Origin: Lysinibacillus_B sp042920265
GTDB taxonomy: Bacteria; Bacillota; Bacilli; Bacillales_A; Planococcaceae
Assembly: GCF_042920265.1 (NCBI RefSeq)
Contig: NZ_JBDQZI010000009.1
Location: 1-64,000, forward strand
DNA length: 64,000 nucleotides
Reading direction: 5' to 3'
Positions within the stretch are counted from its first letter, which is position 1; the number at the start of each line of letters is the position of its first letter. This document shows, piece by piece, positions 53,415 through 61,955 of this stretch. Under the pieces are notes generated by a model that searched no databases, was not told the DNA's origin, and was given only the letters and a program-made list of their open reading frames with translations. A program made the position numbers and the translations under genes.

Positions 53415-54590
53415 TTATAGAGCGTTTTTCATTGCTTCTAATAGTTGTTCGGGTGTAATTAATTTCTCCCCGCCACCTTGAACGAGTACGTCATTTCCGC
53501 CGCCTTTTCCGTTAATGCTAGGAAGGGCTGCTGTTGAAATAGATTTCATGGAGACGTCTACGTTGGCACCGCGCGCGGCAACAAATTGGAGCTTGTCTTC
53601 ATTGTTGGCTACAAGGAGTGCGATCACATCGGGCTTTTCTGTTGTTATAGAACGGGCGAGCTTTTGAAGCTCTTGAATCGAACGATTTTCAAACGTTTTC
53701 GCAATGATGCTTTCCCCTGTATGAACCAAATCTTTTGCTTCAAAAGCAAGTAATGCATCGCGCGCCTCTGCTAACGCTTTTTCTGTTTGTTTGGCTGCCT
53801 TCATCAGTTTTGTGAGCGCATCGCCTGCTTCTTTTTCAGGGACGCTTAATTGACGTGCCACATCGGTTAGGACCGTTTTGCGCATCGCTAGTTGTTCGCG
53901 TACACGGTTGCCGCATACGAAGTGGATACGGATATTCGCTTTCATTTTTTCGATTTCCATAATTTTAATTAGCTGTACTTGGCCTGTAGATGTGGGGTGT
54001 GTTCCGCCACAGCCATTGTAATCATAGTCAGGAATAATGACTAAACGAATATCTTCCTCGACGGAGACATCTTTTCGTAAGTTGTATTGTGCCAGTTCTT
54101 CTTGTGTTACCCACTTTGTTTGGATTGGACGGTTTTCTAAAATAATATCATTGACACGTTTTTCCGCGGCAGCTAATTGTTCGTCTGTCACGGCTACTGT
54201 ATTTAAATCAATAGACACGAGCTCAGTGCCTAAATGGAAGCTCACCGTTTGATAGTCAAATAACTCCACAAAAGCAGCCGTTAAAATATGTTGCCCTGTA
54301 TGCTGCTGCATATGGTCAAACCGACGTACCCAATTCAGTTTTCCTTCCACGAGTCCACTTAACGTAGTTTCTTCTTGTATGTAATGGCGAATTTCTTCGT
54401 CCACTTTTTCTACGTTGATGACTTCCATATCATTGATCCAACCTGTATCATGTGGTTGCCCGCCACCAGTTGGATAGAATGCGGTATTGGATAGGACAAC
54501 ATAGGGCCCTTGCTCATCTTTTCCTGTTTTAATAACGTCCGCTGAAAACTGTTTAATCGTTGCATCTTGATAATATAGTAAGTCTTTCAT
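53415..54590 (-). CDS. alanyl-tRNA editing protein (AlaX-L type, DHHA1 domain)
   Basis: The 391-residue protein hydrolyses misacylated tRNA(Ala) (Ser- or Gly-tRNA). It has the AlaRS editing domain with zinc ligands: HMQQHTGQHIL (HxxxH) and CGGTHPTSTGQV (CxxxH), plus the NTAFYPTGGGQPHDTG strand. Residues ~255-391 form a helical linker and a C-terminal DHHA1 domain ending with GKGGGNDVLVQGGG. I chose ATG 54590 after GAGTGAGG, not the upstream ATG at 54644. It is a single gene. Confidence 0.92.
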   Translation of the reverse strand: MKDLLYYQDATIKQFSADVIKTGKDEQGPYVVLSNTAFYPTGGGQPHDTGWINDMEVINVEKVDEEIRHYIQEETTLSGLVEGKLNWVRRFDHMQQHTGQHILTAAFVELFDYQTVSFHLGTELVSIDLNTVAVTDEQLAAAEKRVNDIILENRPIQTKWVTQEELAQYNLRKDVSVEEDIRLVIIPDYDYNGCGGTHPTSTGQVQLIKIMEIEKMKANIRIHFVCGNRVREQLAMRKTVLTDVARQLSVPEKEAGDALTKLMKAAKQTEKALAEARDALLAFEAKDLVHTGESIIAKTFENRSIQELQKLARSITTEKPDVIALLVANNEDKLQFVAARGANVDVSMKSISTAALPSINGKGGGNDVLVQGGGEKLITPEQLLEAMKNAL

Positions 54591-54708
54591 GTGCCTCACT
54601 CCTTTACTCGCTATTGTATCGCACACATTGAAAGAATCCTTCATTTGACGCCAACATTTTTTTGTTTATCATTAAGAGGAGAGATTGCGCAAATAAGGAG
54701 CGACGAAC

Positions 54709-55011
54709 ATGGAAATTACAGCTTTTTCTGTAGAGGAAATTAAAGATCCAACGAATATTATTGAAGGGAAACGGTACGAACTTTTATTAGACGTGGAAAT
54801 TGATGAAGAGGACGAACTATATTCAGAAGCTGGCATTGAAGTACGTGTCATTATTGCACAGCATAACGAAGAAATTCGTATGTTGAATTACTTTTTAATC
54901 GATAAAGCAAATAATGAAATGTTAGACTTTGCTTTAGAGGAAGACGAAGAAGCATTGATTTTACAGTTTGTAAGCGAAGAGTTAAACACAGAAGAAAACG
55001 CTGGCGAGTAG
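54709..55011 (+). CDS. small acidic hypothetical protein (DUF6509-like)
   Basis: The 100-residue, strongly acidic protein has EGKRYELLLDVEIDEEDELY and YFLIDKANNEMLDFALEEDE. It resembles a Bacillales-specific family that I recall as DUF6509, of unknown function; that name is from memory. AAGGAGCGACGAAC precedes the ATG. The terminator overlaps its stop. Confidence 0.75.
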   Translation: MEITAFSVEEIKDPTNIIEGKRYELLLDVEIDEEDELYSEAGIEVRVIIAQHNEEIRMLNYFLIDKANNEMLDFALEEDEEALILQFVSEELNTEENAGE

Positions 55012-55024
55012 CCAGCGTTTTTAT
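54995..55024 (+). terminator. terminator overlapping the stop of the acidic protein gene
   Basis: AAACGCTGGC pairs with GCCAGCGTTT around GAGTA, followed by TTAT. The TAG stop lies in the loop. Confidence 0.88.
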
Positions 55025-55191
55025 GCTTTCAAAGATAGGAAAGTATACATTGTTTCTAATTGAAAGAGGGGAATAAAATAGCAGAGTCGCGTAAAACCAT
55101 AAGAAACCCGCGTAAAAACCCCGATATACAAAAACCCATCATTATGTGTAAGGATGGTTCATATGAGACATGGAGATAATCTGATTTTTTC

Positions 55192-56529
55192 TTAGTAGGT
55201 GATGAAATTCATTGTGTACGTTCGATTTTCGATCCCTACACCGGCATGTTTAAATTCTTTATTTAAAATATTTTTTCGGTGGCCAGGTGAATTAAATAGC
55301 CCATTATGTGCATGGAAAATGGTTGAATGGCCATCTGCTAAGTTTTCACCAGCCGTTCGATAATCAAGTCCAGCTGCTTCCATACGATCAAAAGGCGTTG
55401 AACCATTTAGTGAATTATGAGAGAAATACTTATGAGTCACCATATCTACACTGTGCGCTTTTGCTACGGCGGCTACTTTCGTATCGTATGTAAGTGCAGC
55501 AACGCCAGCTTTTGCGCGTGAAATATTAGTGATTTCGACCATTAAACGTGCTAATTGCTCATATTTTTTTGCGGATGTATCATTTTGTAAAGCTTTTAAT
55601 TTTAAATCTGCAGAACTAGAATCTTCTGTCCAATAAATCGCATCAATTTTATTTTTTGCGTGTGTATCTACAAAGAGGGTAATCTTTTTACCATTTTTTT
55701 CGACGTTTTTATTGCCAGATAAAGCGCTACCGATTGTGTATCCTTCAAAAGTTGCCCCATCTTTTGTTAAATAGCCGCCAATCACTTGATGATTTGAAAC
55801 AAATGCTAATTCATAACTTTTATAATCATTGTTTACGACACGTGCCGTAACAGCACCGCCCATAAAGTATTCTTTTGAGTTAGTCGGATTGTTCGTTACA
55901 GTACCGCTAGCATTGCTCGTTGCTGTTGCTTTTAGCTCAACATAGCCATTTTCATACATGCGGTATAAAAAGGCAGCCGCTTGTGAGCGCGTTAATGTGT
56001 TAGAGGCACCGAAGCGTTTTACGGGATCTGTTTCGTTTAAATTTTGTCCAGTTGAAATCCCTGTCTCCATTAAATAAGTAACCGCGCTTGTTAAATCTGA
56101 TTTTTGCCCTAATGCATGCGCAATCATGCGTGCTACTAACCCACGATTAATCGGTTGATTCCGAACAGCTGTAGAGTTATAGCCATTTAAAGGAACATTG
56201 TAAGCTATGAGCCGATTGTAATAAGTAGCAGTCCAGTCATTTGAGTTTTGTTGTGTTGAGATAGGGAACTGGAAAAACTCTGCAAACATTTTTGCAAATT
56301 GTGCCTCTTTTAATGTGTCGGTCGGGTTAAATTTCCCGTTAGACCCTGAGATGATTTTATTATGATATGCCCACTGAACGGCGTTGTAGTAGGATGCTGA
56401 TGGACTTACATCAGGAAAAACCTGTGTTTTATAAAAGGAGTCATTATTCTGTAGAGTAGCTGCTTGAGAAGTTGGTGCAAAGCTTAACAGCACAATACCA
56501 ATGACGAAAATATGTAACCATTGCTTCAT
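55192..56529 (-). CDS. S-layer-homology (SLH) protein with CAP domain
   Basis: The 445-residue secreted protein has a signal peptide (MKQWLHIFVIGIVLLSF, cleavage after SQA). Three SLH repeats (~residues 35-205; e.g. YYNAVQWAYHNKIISG) attach it to cell-wall polymers. A CAP-associated domain (GYTIGSALSGN, a region as in YlbC) and a C-terminal CAP/SCP domain follow, with AKAHSVDMVTHKYFSHNSLN, TAGENLADG and NSPGHRKNIL. CAP domains occur in sporulation and wall proteins; the activity here is unknown. I chose ATG 56529 after GGAGGGGC. Confidence 0.9.
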   Translation of the reverse strand: MKQWLHIFVIGIVLLSFAPTSQAATLQNNDSFYKTQVFPDVSPSASYYNAVQWAYHNKIISGSNGKFNPTDTLKEAQFAKMFAEFFQFPISTQQNSNDWTATYYNRLIAYNVPLNGYNSTAVRNQPINRGLVARMIAHALGQKSDLTSAVTYLMETGISTGQNLNETDPVKRFGASNTLTRSQAAAFLYRMYENGYVELKATATSNASGTVTNNPTNSKEYFMGGAVTARVVNNDYKSYELAFVSNHQVIGGYLTKDGATFEGYTIGSALSGNKNVEKNGKKITLFVDTHAKNKIDAIYWTEDSSSADLKLKALQNDTSAKKYEQLARLMVEITNISRAKAGVAALTYDTKVAAVAKAHSVDMVTHKYFSHNSLNGSTPFDRMEAAGLDYRTAGENLADGHSTIFHAHNGLFNSPGHRKNILNKEFKHAGVGIENRTYTMNFITY

Positions 56530-56749
56530 TGTACGCCCCTCCATTCCTAATAATATCTAATTATAACACTGTTGATATTTAGAGAGAGGGGATACATAAG
56601 AAATGAATCAAAAGAATTAAGTAAAAAAATTACATAAGCTAAATTAGAGATTTATCTAGTTGAAATGTTTTATAAGGTGTGCGGATTCAAAAAATATTGG
56701 GGATATTGGAGGAGATAAGAAAAATGATTCGCATTTATAAAAATAAACC

Positions 56750-56781
56750 CGTATAAAAGCTGGCATAACAGCTTTTATACG
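56750..56781 (-). terminator. terminator downstream of the chemoreceptor gene
   Basis: CGTATAAAAGCT (56750-56761) pairs perfectly with AGCTTTTATACG (56770-56781), and the minus strand continues with GGGTTTATTTTTATA. It lies ~40 nt beyond the chemoreceptor stop. Confidence 0.82.
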
Positions 56782-56821
56782 AGATGGGAAAGTACCTATG
56801 AATCATTTATGGCGGCGTTTT

Positions 56822-58507
56822 CTATAATTTAAATTCACTAATTGTATTTTTTAAATCTTTTGCCATATCGTTTAGGTGAGCAACAGATGTGGAAATTTCA
56901 ATGGATGATTCATACTGATCCGTTGCGATTGCTGCAACTTCCTGTGCATTATTTGCTAAGCTGTCAGATATCGAAGTGATATGGTTAATTGTTTCTACAA
57001 TGCTGGCTGTATTTGTATTAACTTCTTCCACGACACCAAACACATTCACCGTTTTTCCAGAAATCTCTTCGATAATGTTTGTGATATTTTGGAATTCATC
57101 GCCCGTTTTCATCGCAAGATTACTACCTACTTCAACGGCTTTTATACCACCTGTCATGGATTGAATGGCTTTTTCTGTTTCCACTTGAATTTCGTTGATT
57201 AATAATCGAATATCATTAGCGGAGTGGGCCGATTGCTCGGCGAGTTTTCTGACTTCGTCTGCCACGACAGCAAAGCCTTTGCCATGCTCTCCAGCTCTTG
57301 CGGATTCAATCGCTGCATTAAGAGCGAGTAAATTCGTTTGATCTGCTATATCGGTGATGATCGAAATAATTTGGTTAATCTCCGATGATTTATTGCCGAG
57401 GTGAGACACGACATTATTAGCATGATCGACCGTTTGTTGAATCGTCTGAATTTGTTGCAGTGTTTGTTGGACAACGGCATTACCAGACTGAGCTGTTTCT
57501 TTTGCGTGAAGGCTTAAGTCAGTTACCGTTTGAACTGATTTCGTTGTTTCGTGTATGCCTTGTGATACTTCTTCTAAGTAATTAGAGGAATGGGCTAAAT
57601 CAGTTGCTTGAGATTCTGCTCCCTCCGACACTACTTGCATCGCTTTTGTAATATCTTCTGTTGCTGCTACATTTTCATCCATGTTATGGGTTAATAACGA
57701 GGCATTAGCAAGCATTTTATCCGATGCGTCATCAATTTTTGTGATAAGTAACCGCAATTCTAGGCGCATTTTTTCAAATGCTTCTGCCAGTTTTCCAAGC
57801 TCATCTTTCCGATTTAAGCGTACAGATGTCCCTAAATCTCCCTTAGCAATTTGCTCTGTTGAATGAATAATTTGTTGTAGTGGGCGGATAATCGAACGGC
57901 TTAATAGGAGAGCGATTATCATTCCAATTAAAATAACAAATGAAAACGTCATGATAAAAAAGTTTGTATTATCATCAAGTAACTGTTGAACATCTTGTAA
58001 ACTGTTTGTTGTTTGAGCGACACTTTCCTGTTTTAATTCATCGACCATTTTATTAATCGCAATTGAGGTGGCATCAAATTCGCCCATGATTTTATTTCCT
58101 TGTTCAGGACCACCATCAATATAATTTTGCGCCATTTGTTTTCCAGATTGATAGTAAACGTTAAAGGCTTCTTCAATTTCATGTAGTCGATTTGAATTTT
58201 CTGGCTGTAGCTCTTTTAATTCCTGTAGATTTGTATACACAATTTGGCTATGTTTTTCAGCTAATTCAAAGCCATCATTTAATCCATCTTGTCCACGTGT
58301 AGCACCAATGTCTGTTAAATACTGTTGGACTTGTACGACGGCTAATTTTAATTCCTCTGTTAAGAAAGTCGTTTGTAATGTAGTATTTTCGATTTCCTTA
58401 AGATGTTTCATTTGAGAATCGGCATTATTATATTGAACGATTCCTACAATGATTAGCGTTAAAAAAATAAAAACAAATGAGAGCAAACCCCTAGTTCGTA
58501 TAGACAC
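56822..58507 (-). CDS. methyl-accepting chemotaxis protein with four-helix-bundle sensor
   Basis: The 561-residue receptor has a transmembrane segment at ~8-25, a helical extracytoplasmic 4HB_MCP-type domain to ~185 and a second segment (FIMTFSFVILIGMIIALLLS). HAMP and the signalling domain with TDIADQTNLLALNAAIESAR follow. The start is GTG 58507 after AGGGG. It shares an intergenic region with CoA-disulfide reductase, divergently. The ligand is unknown. Confidence 0.9.
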   Translation of the reverse strand: MSIRTRGLLSFVFIFLTLIIVGIVQYNNADSQMKHLKEIENTTLQTTFLTEELKLAVVQVQQYLTDIGATRGQDGLNDGFELAEKHSQIVYTNLQELKELQPENSNRLHEIEEAFNVYYQSGKQMAQNYIDGGPEQGNKIMGEFDATSIAINKMVDELKQESVAQTTNSLQDVQQLLDDNTNFFIMTFSFVILIGMIIALLLSRSIIRPLQQIIHSTEQIAKGDLGTSVRLNRKDELGKLAEAFEKMRLELRLLITKIDDASDKMLANASLLTHNMDENVAATEDITKAMQVVSEGAESQATDLAHSSNYLEEVSQGIHETTKSVQTVTDLSLHAKETAQSGNAVVQQTLQQIQTIQQTVDHANNVVSHLGNKSSEINQIISIITDIADQTNLLALNAAIESARAGEHGKGFAVVADEVRKLAEQSAHSANDIRLLINEIQVETEKAIQSMTGGIKAVEVGSNLAMKTGDEFQNITNIIEEISGKTVNVFGVVEEVNTNTASIVETINHITSISDSLANNAQEVAAIATDQYESSIEISTSVAHLNDMAKDLKNTISEFKL

Positions 58508-58520
58508 ATTGACAACCCCT

Positions 58521-58553
58521 AAATGTAAATTAAATATAAATTAAATGTAAATT
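58521..58553. repeat. three 11-bp tandem repeats upstream of the chemoreceptor
   Basis: The unit AAATGTAAATT (or AAATATAAATT in the second copy) is repeated three times at 58521-58553, one helical turn apart, immediately upstream of the GTG start region. It could be slippage-prone (phase-variable promoter spacing) or a curved AT-rich UP-element. Confidence 0.6.
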
Positions 58554-58815
58554 AATTTAATATATACCATAAATACTATCAGTATAGAGTTAATAAAGTT
58601 GTACTATTTGTTACATTATTTCGAGTTTTTTGTGTTATTTGTCCGTTGAAATTAAGGTTTTTTCTTTGGTGATGAAGTATAAAACATCCCGATGTTATAT
58701 GTGTGAATAAGGATATGAATGTAGTCTTGTAAGTGAAGTCTGAAAATTGAAGAGTGCAAGAAAATGAGAATGAATCATGCTACAATGCAAGTAAAGTAGT
58801 ATGATTTTTCCTATT

Positions 58816-58831
58816 ATAACTATATGGGTAT
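58816..58831 (+). promoter_or_regulatory. CstR-like operator before CoA-disulfide reductase
   Basis: ATAAC-N6-GGTAT (58816-58831) has one mismatch to the shared ATACC-N6-GGTAT site. It lies 41 nt before the start codon, in the likely promoter/leader. A possible -10 (TACAAT, 58781-58786) lies just upstream. Confidence 0.6.
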
Positions 58832-58871
58832 AACGTGTTCGGTGAGAGAAGGACAAAGGAGGATTTTTGAG

Positions 58872-60566
58872 ATGAGTAAAAAAATTTTAATCGTCGGTGG
58901 TGTAGCAGGGGGTGCTTCTACGGCAGCGCGGATTCGTCGTTTAGATGAACAAGCAGAGGTCATTATGTTTGAAAAGGGACCACACGTATCATTTTCAAAC
59001 TGTTCATTACCCTTTCATTTAAGTGGGGTTGTGGAAAGTAGTAATCGCCTCGTGTTAATGAATCCGAACTCTTTTAAATCGAAATATAATTTAGAGGCGC
59101 GCACTCATTCTGAAGTGATCCGCATTAATCGTGCAGACAAAACGGTTACTGTTCGCAATCTGATCACAACAGAACAATACGATGAGACTTACGATAAATT
59201 AGTGTTATCGCCAGGGGCAGCGCCGATTGTCCCACGTGTAGAAGGTGCAACACTACAGCATGTATTTACGGTAAGAAACGTTGTCGATATTGAGCGTTTG
59301 CAAAAAGCAATCGTAGAAAATGATGCCCAACATATTGCGGTTGTCGGTGGGGGATATATTGGTGTCGAGGTAGCAGAAAACTTATGCCTTGCTGGCCGTA
59401 ACGTCACACTTGTACAAAGTGCCCCTCAAATTCTCCGTCCGTTTGATTTTGATATGGCGCAAATTTTACAAAAGGAAATGATGGATAAAGGGGTGCAGGT
59501 CATTGTTGGAAATGGGCTAGCTAGTATTACCGCAGAAGAGGTTACACTTGTTTCAGGCAAAAAGGTAAAGGCTGATATCGTGGTGTTAGCGATAGGTGTA
59601 CGCCCTGAAACAACGCTCGCTGAGGAAGCAGGATTAGAAATTGGTACATCCGGTGGTATTAAAGTGGATCAAAACTATGTGACAAGTGATCCACATATTT
59701 ATGCGGTGGGCGATGTAATCGAAGTATATCACCGTTTACTACATAAACCAGTTCGTTTAGCGTTAGCCGGTCCCGCACAGCGTCAAGCACGTGCAGCAGC
59801 TGATCATATTTACGGGATAGCCAACATCAATAAAGGGGTTATTGGGTCATCGAGTATCCAAGTGTTTGACTTAAATGGGGCTGCTACAGGCTTAACAGAG
59901 GAAGTAGCGAAAAAAGCAGGTTTCCAAGTCGATAGTGTATATGTTATTGCACCGGATAAAGTCGGCTTAATGCCAACGAGTAATCCGCTGCATTTGAAGT
60001 TAGTGTATGAAGTGCCAACTGGTCGCATTTTAGGGGCGCAAGCAATTGGGAAAGGCAATGCGGATAAGCGAGTTGACGTCATTGCCACACTCATTACGAT
60101 GGGCGGGACAATTGAAGATTTAAAAGAACTAGAGCTGTCATATTCGCCAATGTTTAGTACAGCGAAAGATGTTGTGAATCTAGCGGCGCTAGTAGCCAAT
60201 AACATCATGGCTGGTCGTTTCCGTCAAGTACCAGTGTCAGCAGTACGCGGGCTTTACGAGGCAGGTGCACTATTTGTCGATGTACGTGAAGAAAATGAAT
60301 TTGCTAACGGTCATATGAAAGGCGCACTGAATATCCCCCTTAGCCAATTACGTGAACGCATGCACGAAATTCCAAAAGATCAGCCTGTTTATGTACATTG
60401 TCGCTCTGCACAGCGTAGCTACAATGCGGTGATGGCATTACAGGGTGCAGGGTGGAATCAGGTTGTCAATGTCTCGGGTTCATTCCTTGGCATTTGCCTG
60501 TACGAATATTTCACGGATGTCCAAACAGGTCGCGAACCGATTGTGACACAATATAATTTTAAATAA
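58872..60566 (+). CDS. cdr: CoA-disulfide reductase with C-terminal rhodanese domain
   Basis: The 564-residue flavoprotein has an FAD motif at the start (ILIVGGVAGGASTAARIRR), the single active-site Cys44 in SFSNCSLPF and a NAD(P) motif IAVVGGGYIGVEVAENL. An ALTxKDVVNLA-like dimerisation region (STAKDVVNLAALVA) precedes a rhodanese domain (~460-564) with CRSAQRS (Cys~510). The fusion reduces CoA disulfide, CoA persulfide or polysulfide. I chose ATG 58872 after AAAGGAGG; the frame's earlier start at 58824 lies inside the CstR-like operator. Confidence 0.93.
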   Translation: MSKKILIVGGVAGGASTAARIRRLDEQAEVIMFEKGPHVSFSNCSLPFHLSGVVESSNRLVLMNPNSFKSKYNLEARTHSEVIRINRADKTVTVRNLITTEQYDETYDKLVLSPGAAPIVPRVEGATLQHVFTVRNVVDIERLQKAIVENDAQHIAVVGGGYIGVEVAENLCLAGRNVTLVQSAPQILRPFDFDMAQILQKEMMDKGVQVIVGNGLASITAEEVTLVSGKKVKADIVVLAIGVRPETTLAEEAGLEIGTSGGIKVDQNYVTSDPHIYAVGDVIEVYHRLLHKPVRLALAGPAQRQARAAADHIYGIANINKGVIGSSSIQVFDLNGAATGLTEEVAKKAGFQVDSVYVIAPDKVGLMPTSNPLHLKLVYEVPTGRILGAQAIGKGNADKRVDVIATLITMGGTIEDLKELELSYSPMFSTAKDVVNLAALVANNIMAGRFRQVPVSAVRGLYEAGALFVDVREENEFANGHMKGALNIPLSQLRERMHEIPKDQPVYVHCRSAQRSYNAVMALQGAGWNQVVNVSGSFLGICLYEYFTDVQTGREPIVTQYNFK

Positions 60567-60573
60567 TAACGAA

Positions 60574-60650
60574 CGGTTCCGTCTGAAAAGGTATTTTGAG
60601 GCGAAACTGTTACAAACGAGGGGTCTAGAAAATGGACACCCTCTTTTTGT
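60574..60650. repeat. diverged repeat hairpin and terminator of the reductase gene
   Basis: CGTCTGAAAAGGTATTTTGAGG (60580-60601; 22 nt with three changes from the copies at 10466 and 44868) sits in a hairpin closed by ACGGTT/AACTGT. A second hairpin, GAGGGGTC with GGACACCCTC followed by TTTTTG, is the likely terminator. Confidence 0.65.
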
Positions 60651-60786
60651 TAGATTAGTGCTTTGAAATAAGTTAATACTTTAGTTGTATGTTTGTTGTA
60701 CAACATGAAATGTTTTGAAGGGATTATCATTAACTAGAGAAGCGATACTATTTCTAGGATGACACGTTTTTAGAAGGGGTGATTAG

Positions 60787-61890
60787 ATGAAGTTTACACA
60801 ACCATTTACATTACGTTCCGGTCTTACATTAAAAAATCGTGTACTCATGGCACCGATGACGATTTCTTCTTCACAGGCAAATGGGGATGTAACCGAAGAG
60901 GAATTAATGTATTATAACCGGCGTGCTAGGGGTGTGGGCACAGTGATTACGGCGTGTGCTTCTATTAATGAGTTAGCGCCAGGCTTTACACATTCTATTG
61001 GTGCAGAATGTGACGAACGGATTCCAAGCTTAACACGCTTAGCACAGGCCATTCAAGCAGGTGGTGCTAGTGCTATTTTACAAATATTTCATGCGGGCCG
61101 TATGTCAAACGCGACATTACTTGGAACGCAACCGGTTTCGGCGAGTAATATTCCTGCTTTACGTCCGAATGCAGAGACGCCAAGGCCGTTAACTTTAGCA
61201 GAAATAGAAACGACGATTGCCGATTTTGCGCAGGCGACGCGCCGTGCCATTGAAGCTGGATTTGATGGCATTGAGCTACACGGAGCGAATACGTACTTAC
61301 TGCAACAATTTTTCTCGCCACATTCGAATCGTCGAACAGATCAGTGGGGAGGGGATGTGAAGGCTCGTATGGCATTCCCATTAGCTGTCGTAGATGCTAT
61401 AAAAGAAACCATCGCGAAATACGCAACAAAGCCTTTTGCCATAGGTTATCGTTTTAGCCCTGAAGAACGCGAAGAGCCAGGAATTACGATGGACGATACG
61501 TTATTATTTATCAATGCATTAGCTGATAAAGAAATCGATTATCTTCACGTATCGATTAACCAATTCCATGCGGGCTCTATGCGGGATGCGCAAGATACGC
61601 GCGTTCGCATTCAGTTAATACAAGAAGCAGTGGGGGACCGCATGCCAATCATTGGGGTTGGAGGCTTACAAACGGTAGAACAAGTAGAAGAAGCCCTGAC
61701 ACTAGTGCCGCTCGTATCACTCGGGCATGCAATGATTATGGATCCAGAATGGTATCAAAAGGCTGAAAGTGGGCAGCAAGATAAAATTTATCCGGCACTA
61801 TACCGTAGTAAAGAAAAGGAGCTGGATATCCCACCACCACTTTGGACGATGATTACGAATGTGCCGGGGTGGTTTAAGGTAGAGTCGTAA
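60787..61890 (+). CDS. NADH:flavin oxidoreductase, old yellow enzyme family
   Basis: The 367-residue TIM-barrel flavoenzyme has the N-terminal KNRVLMAPMTISSS, the substrate-binding FDGIELHGANTYLLQQFFSP with the conserved His, and the FMN phosphate motif MPIIGVGGLQT. SPHSNRRTDQWGG is the family's surface loop. Such enzymes reduce enones or nitro compounds. AGAAGGGGTGATT precedes the ATG. It is a single gene convergent with a chemoreceptor. Confidence 0.92.
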   Translation: MKFTQPFTLRSGLTLKNRVLMAPMTISSSQANGDVTEEELMYYNRRARGVGTVITACASINELAPGFTHSIGAECDERIPSLTRLAQAIQAGGASAILQIFHAGRMSNATLLGTQPVSASNIPALRPNAETPRPLTLAEIETTIADFAQATRRAIEAGFDGIELHGANTYLLQQFFSPHSNRRTDQWGGDVKARMAFPLAVVDAIKETIAKYATKPFAIGYRFSPEEREEPGITMDDTLLFINALADKEIDYLHVSINQFHAGSMRDAQDTRVRIQLIQEAVGDRMPIIGVGGLQTVEQVEEALTLVPLVSLGHAMIMDPEWYQKAESGQQDKIYPALYRSKEKELDIPPPLWTMITNVPGWFKVES

Positions 61891-61918
61891 ACAGCAGTAT
61901 TTGAGGAAGAAGAAAAGG

Positions 61919-61955
61919 AAAAGCGTGCTCGAAACATGTCGGCACGCTTTTTATT
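61919..61955. terminator. shared terminator between convergent genes
   Basis: AAAAGCGTGC (61919-61928) pairs with GCACGCTTTT (61942-61951), with T on the plus-strand side and TTTTC on the minus side. It serves the OYE gene and the chemoreceptor. Confidence 0.85.
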
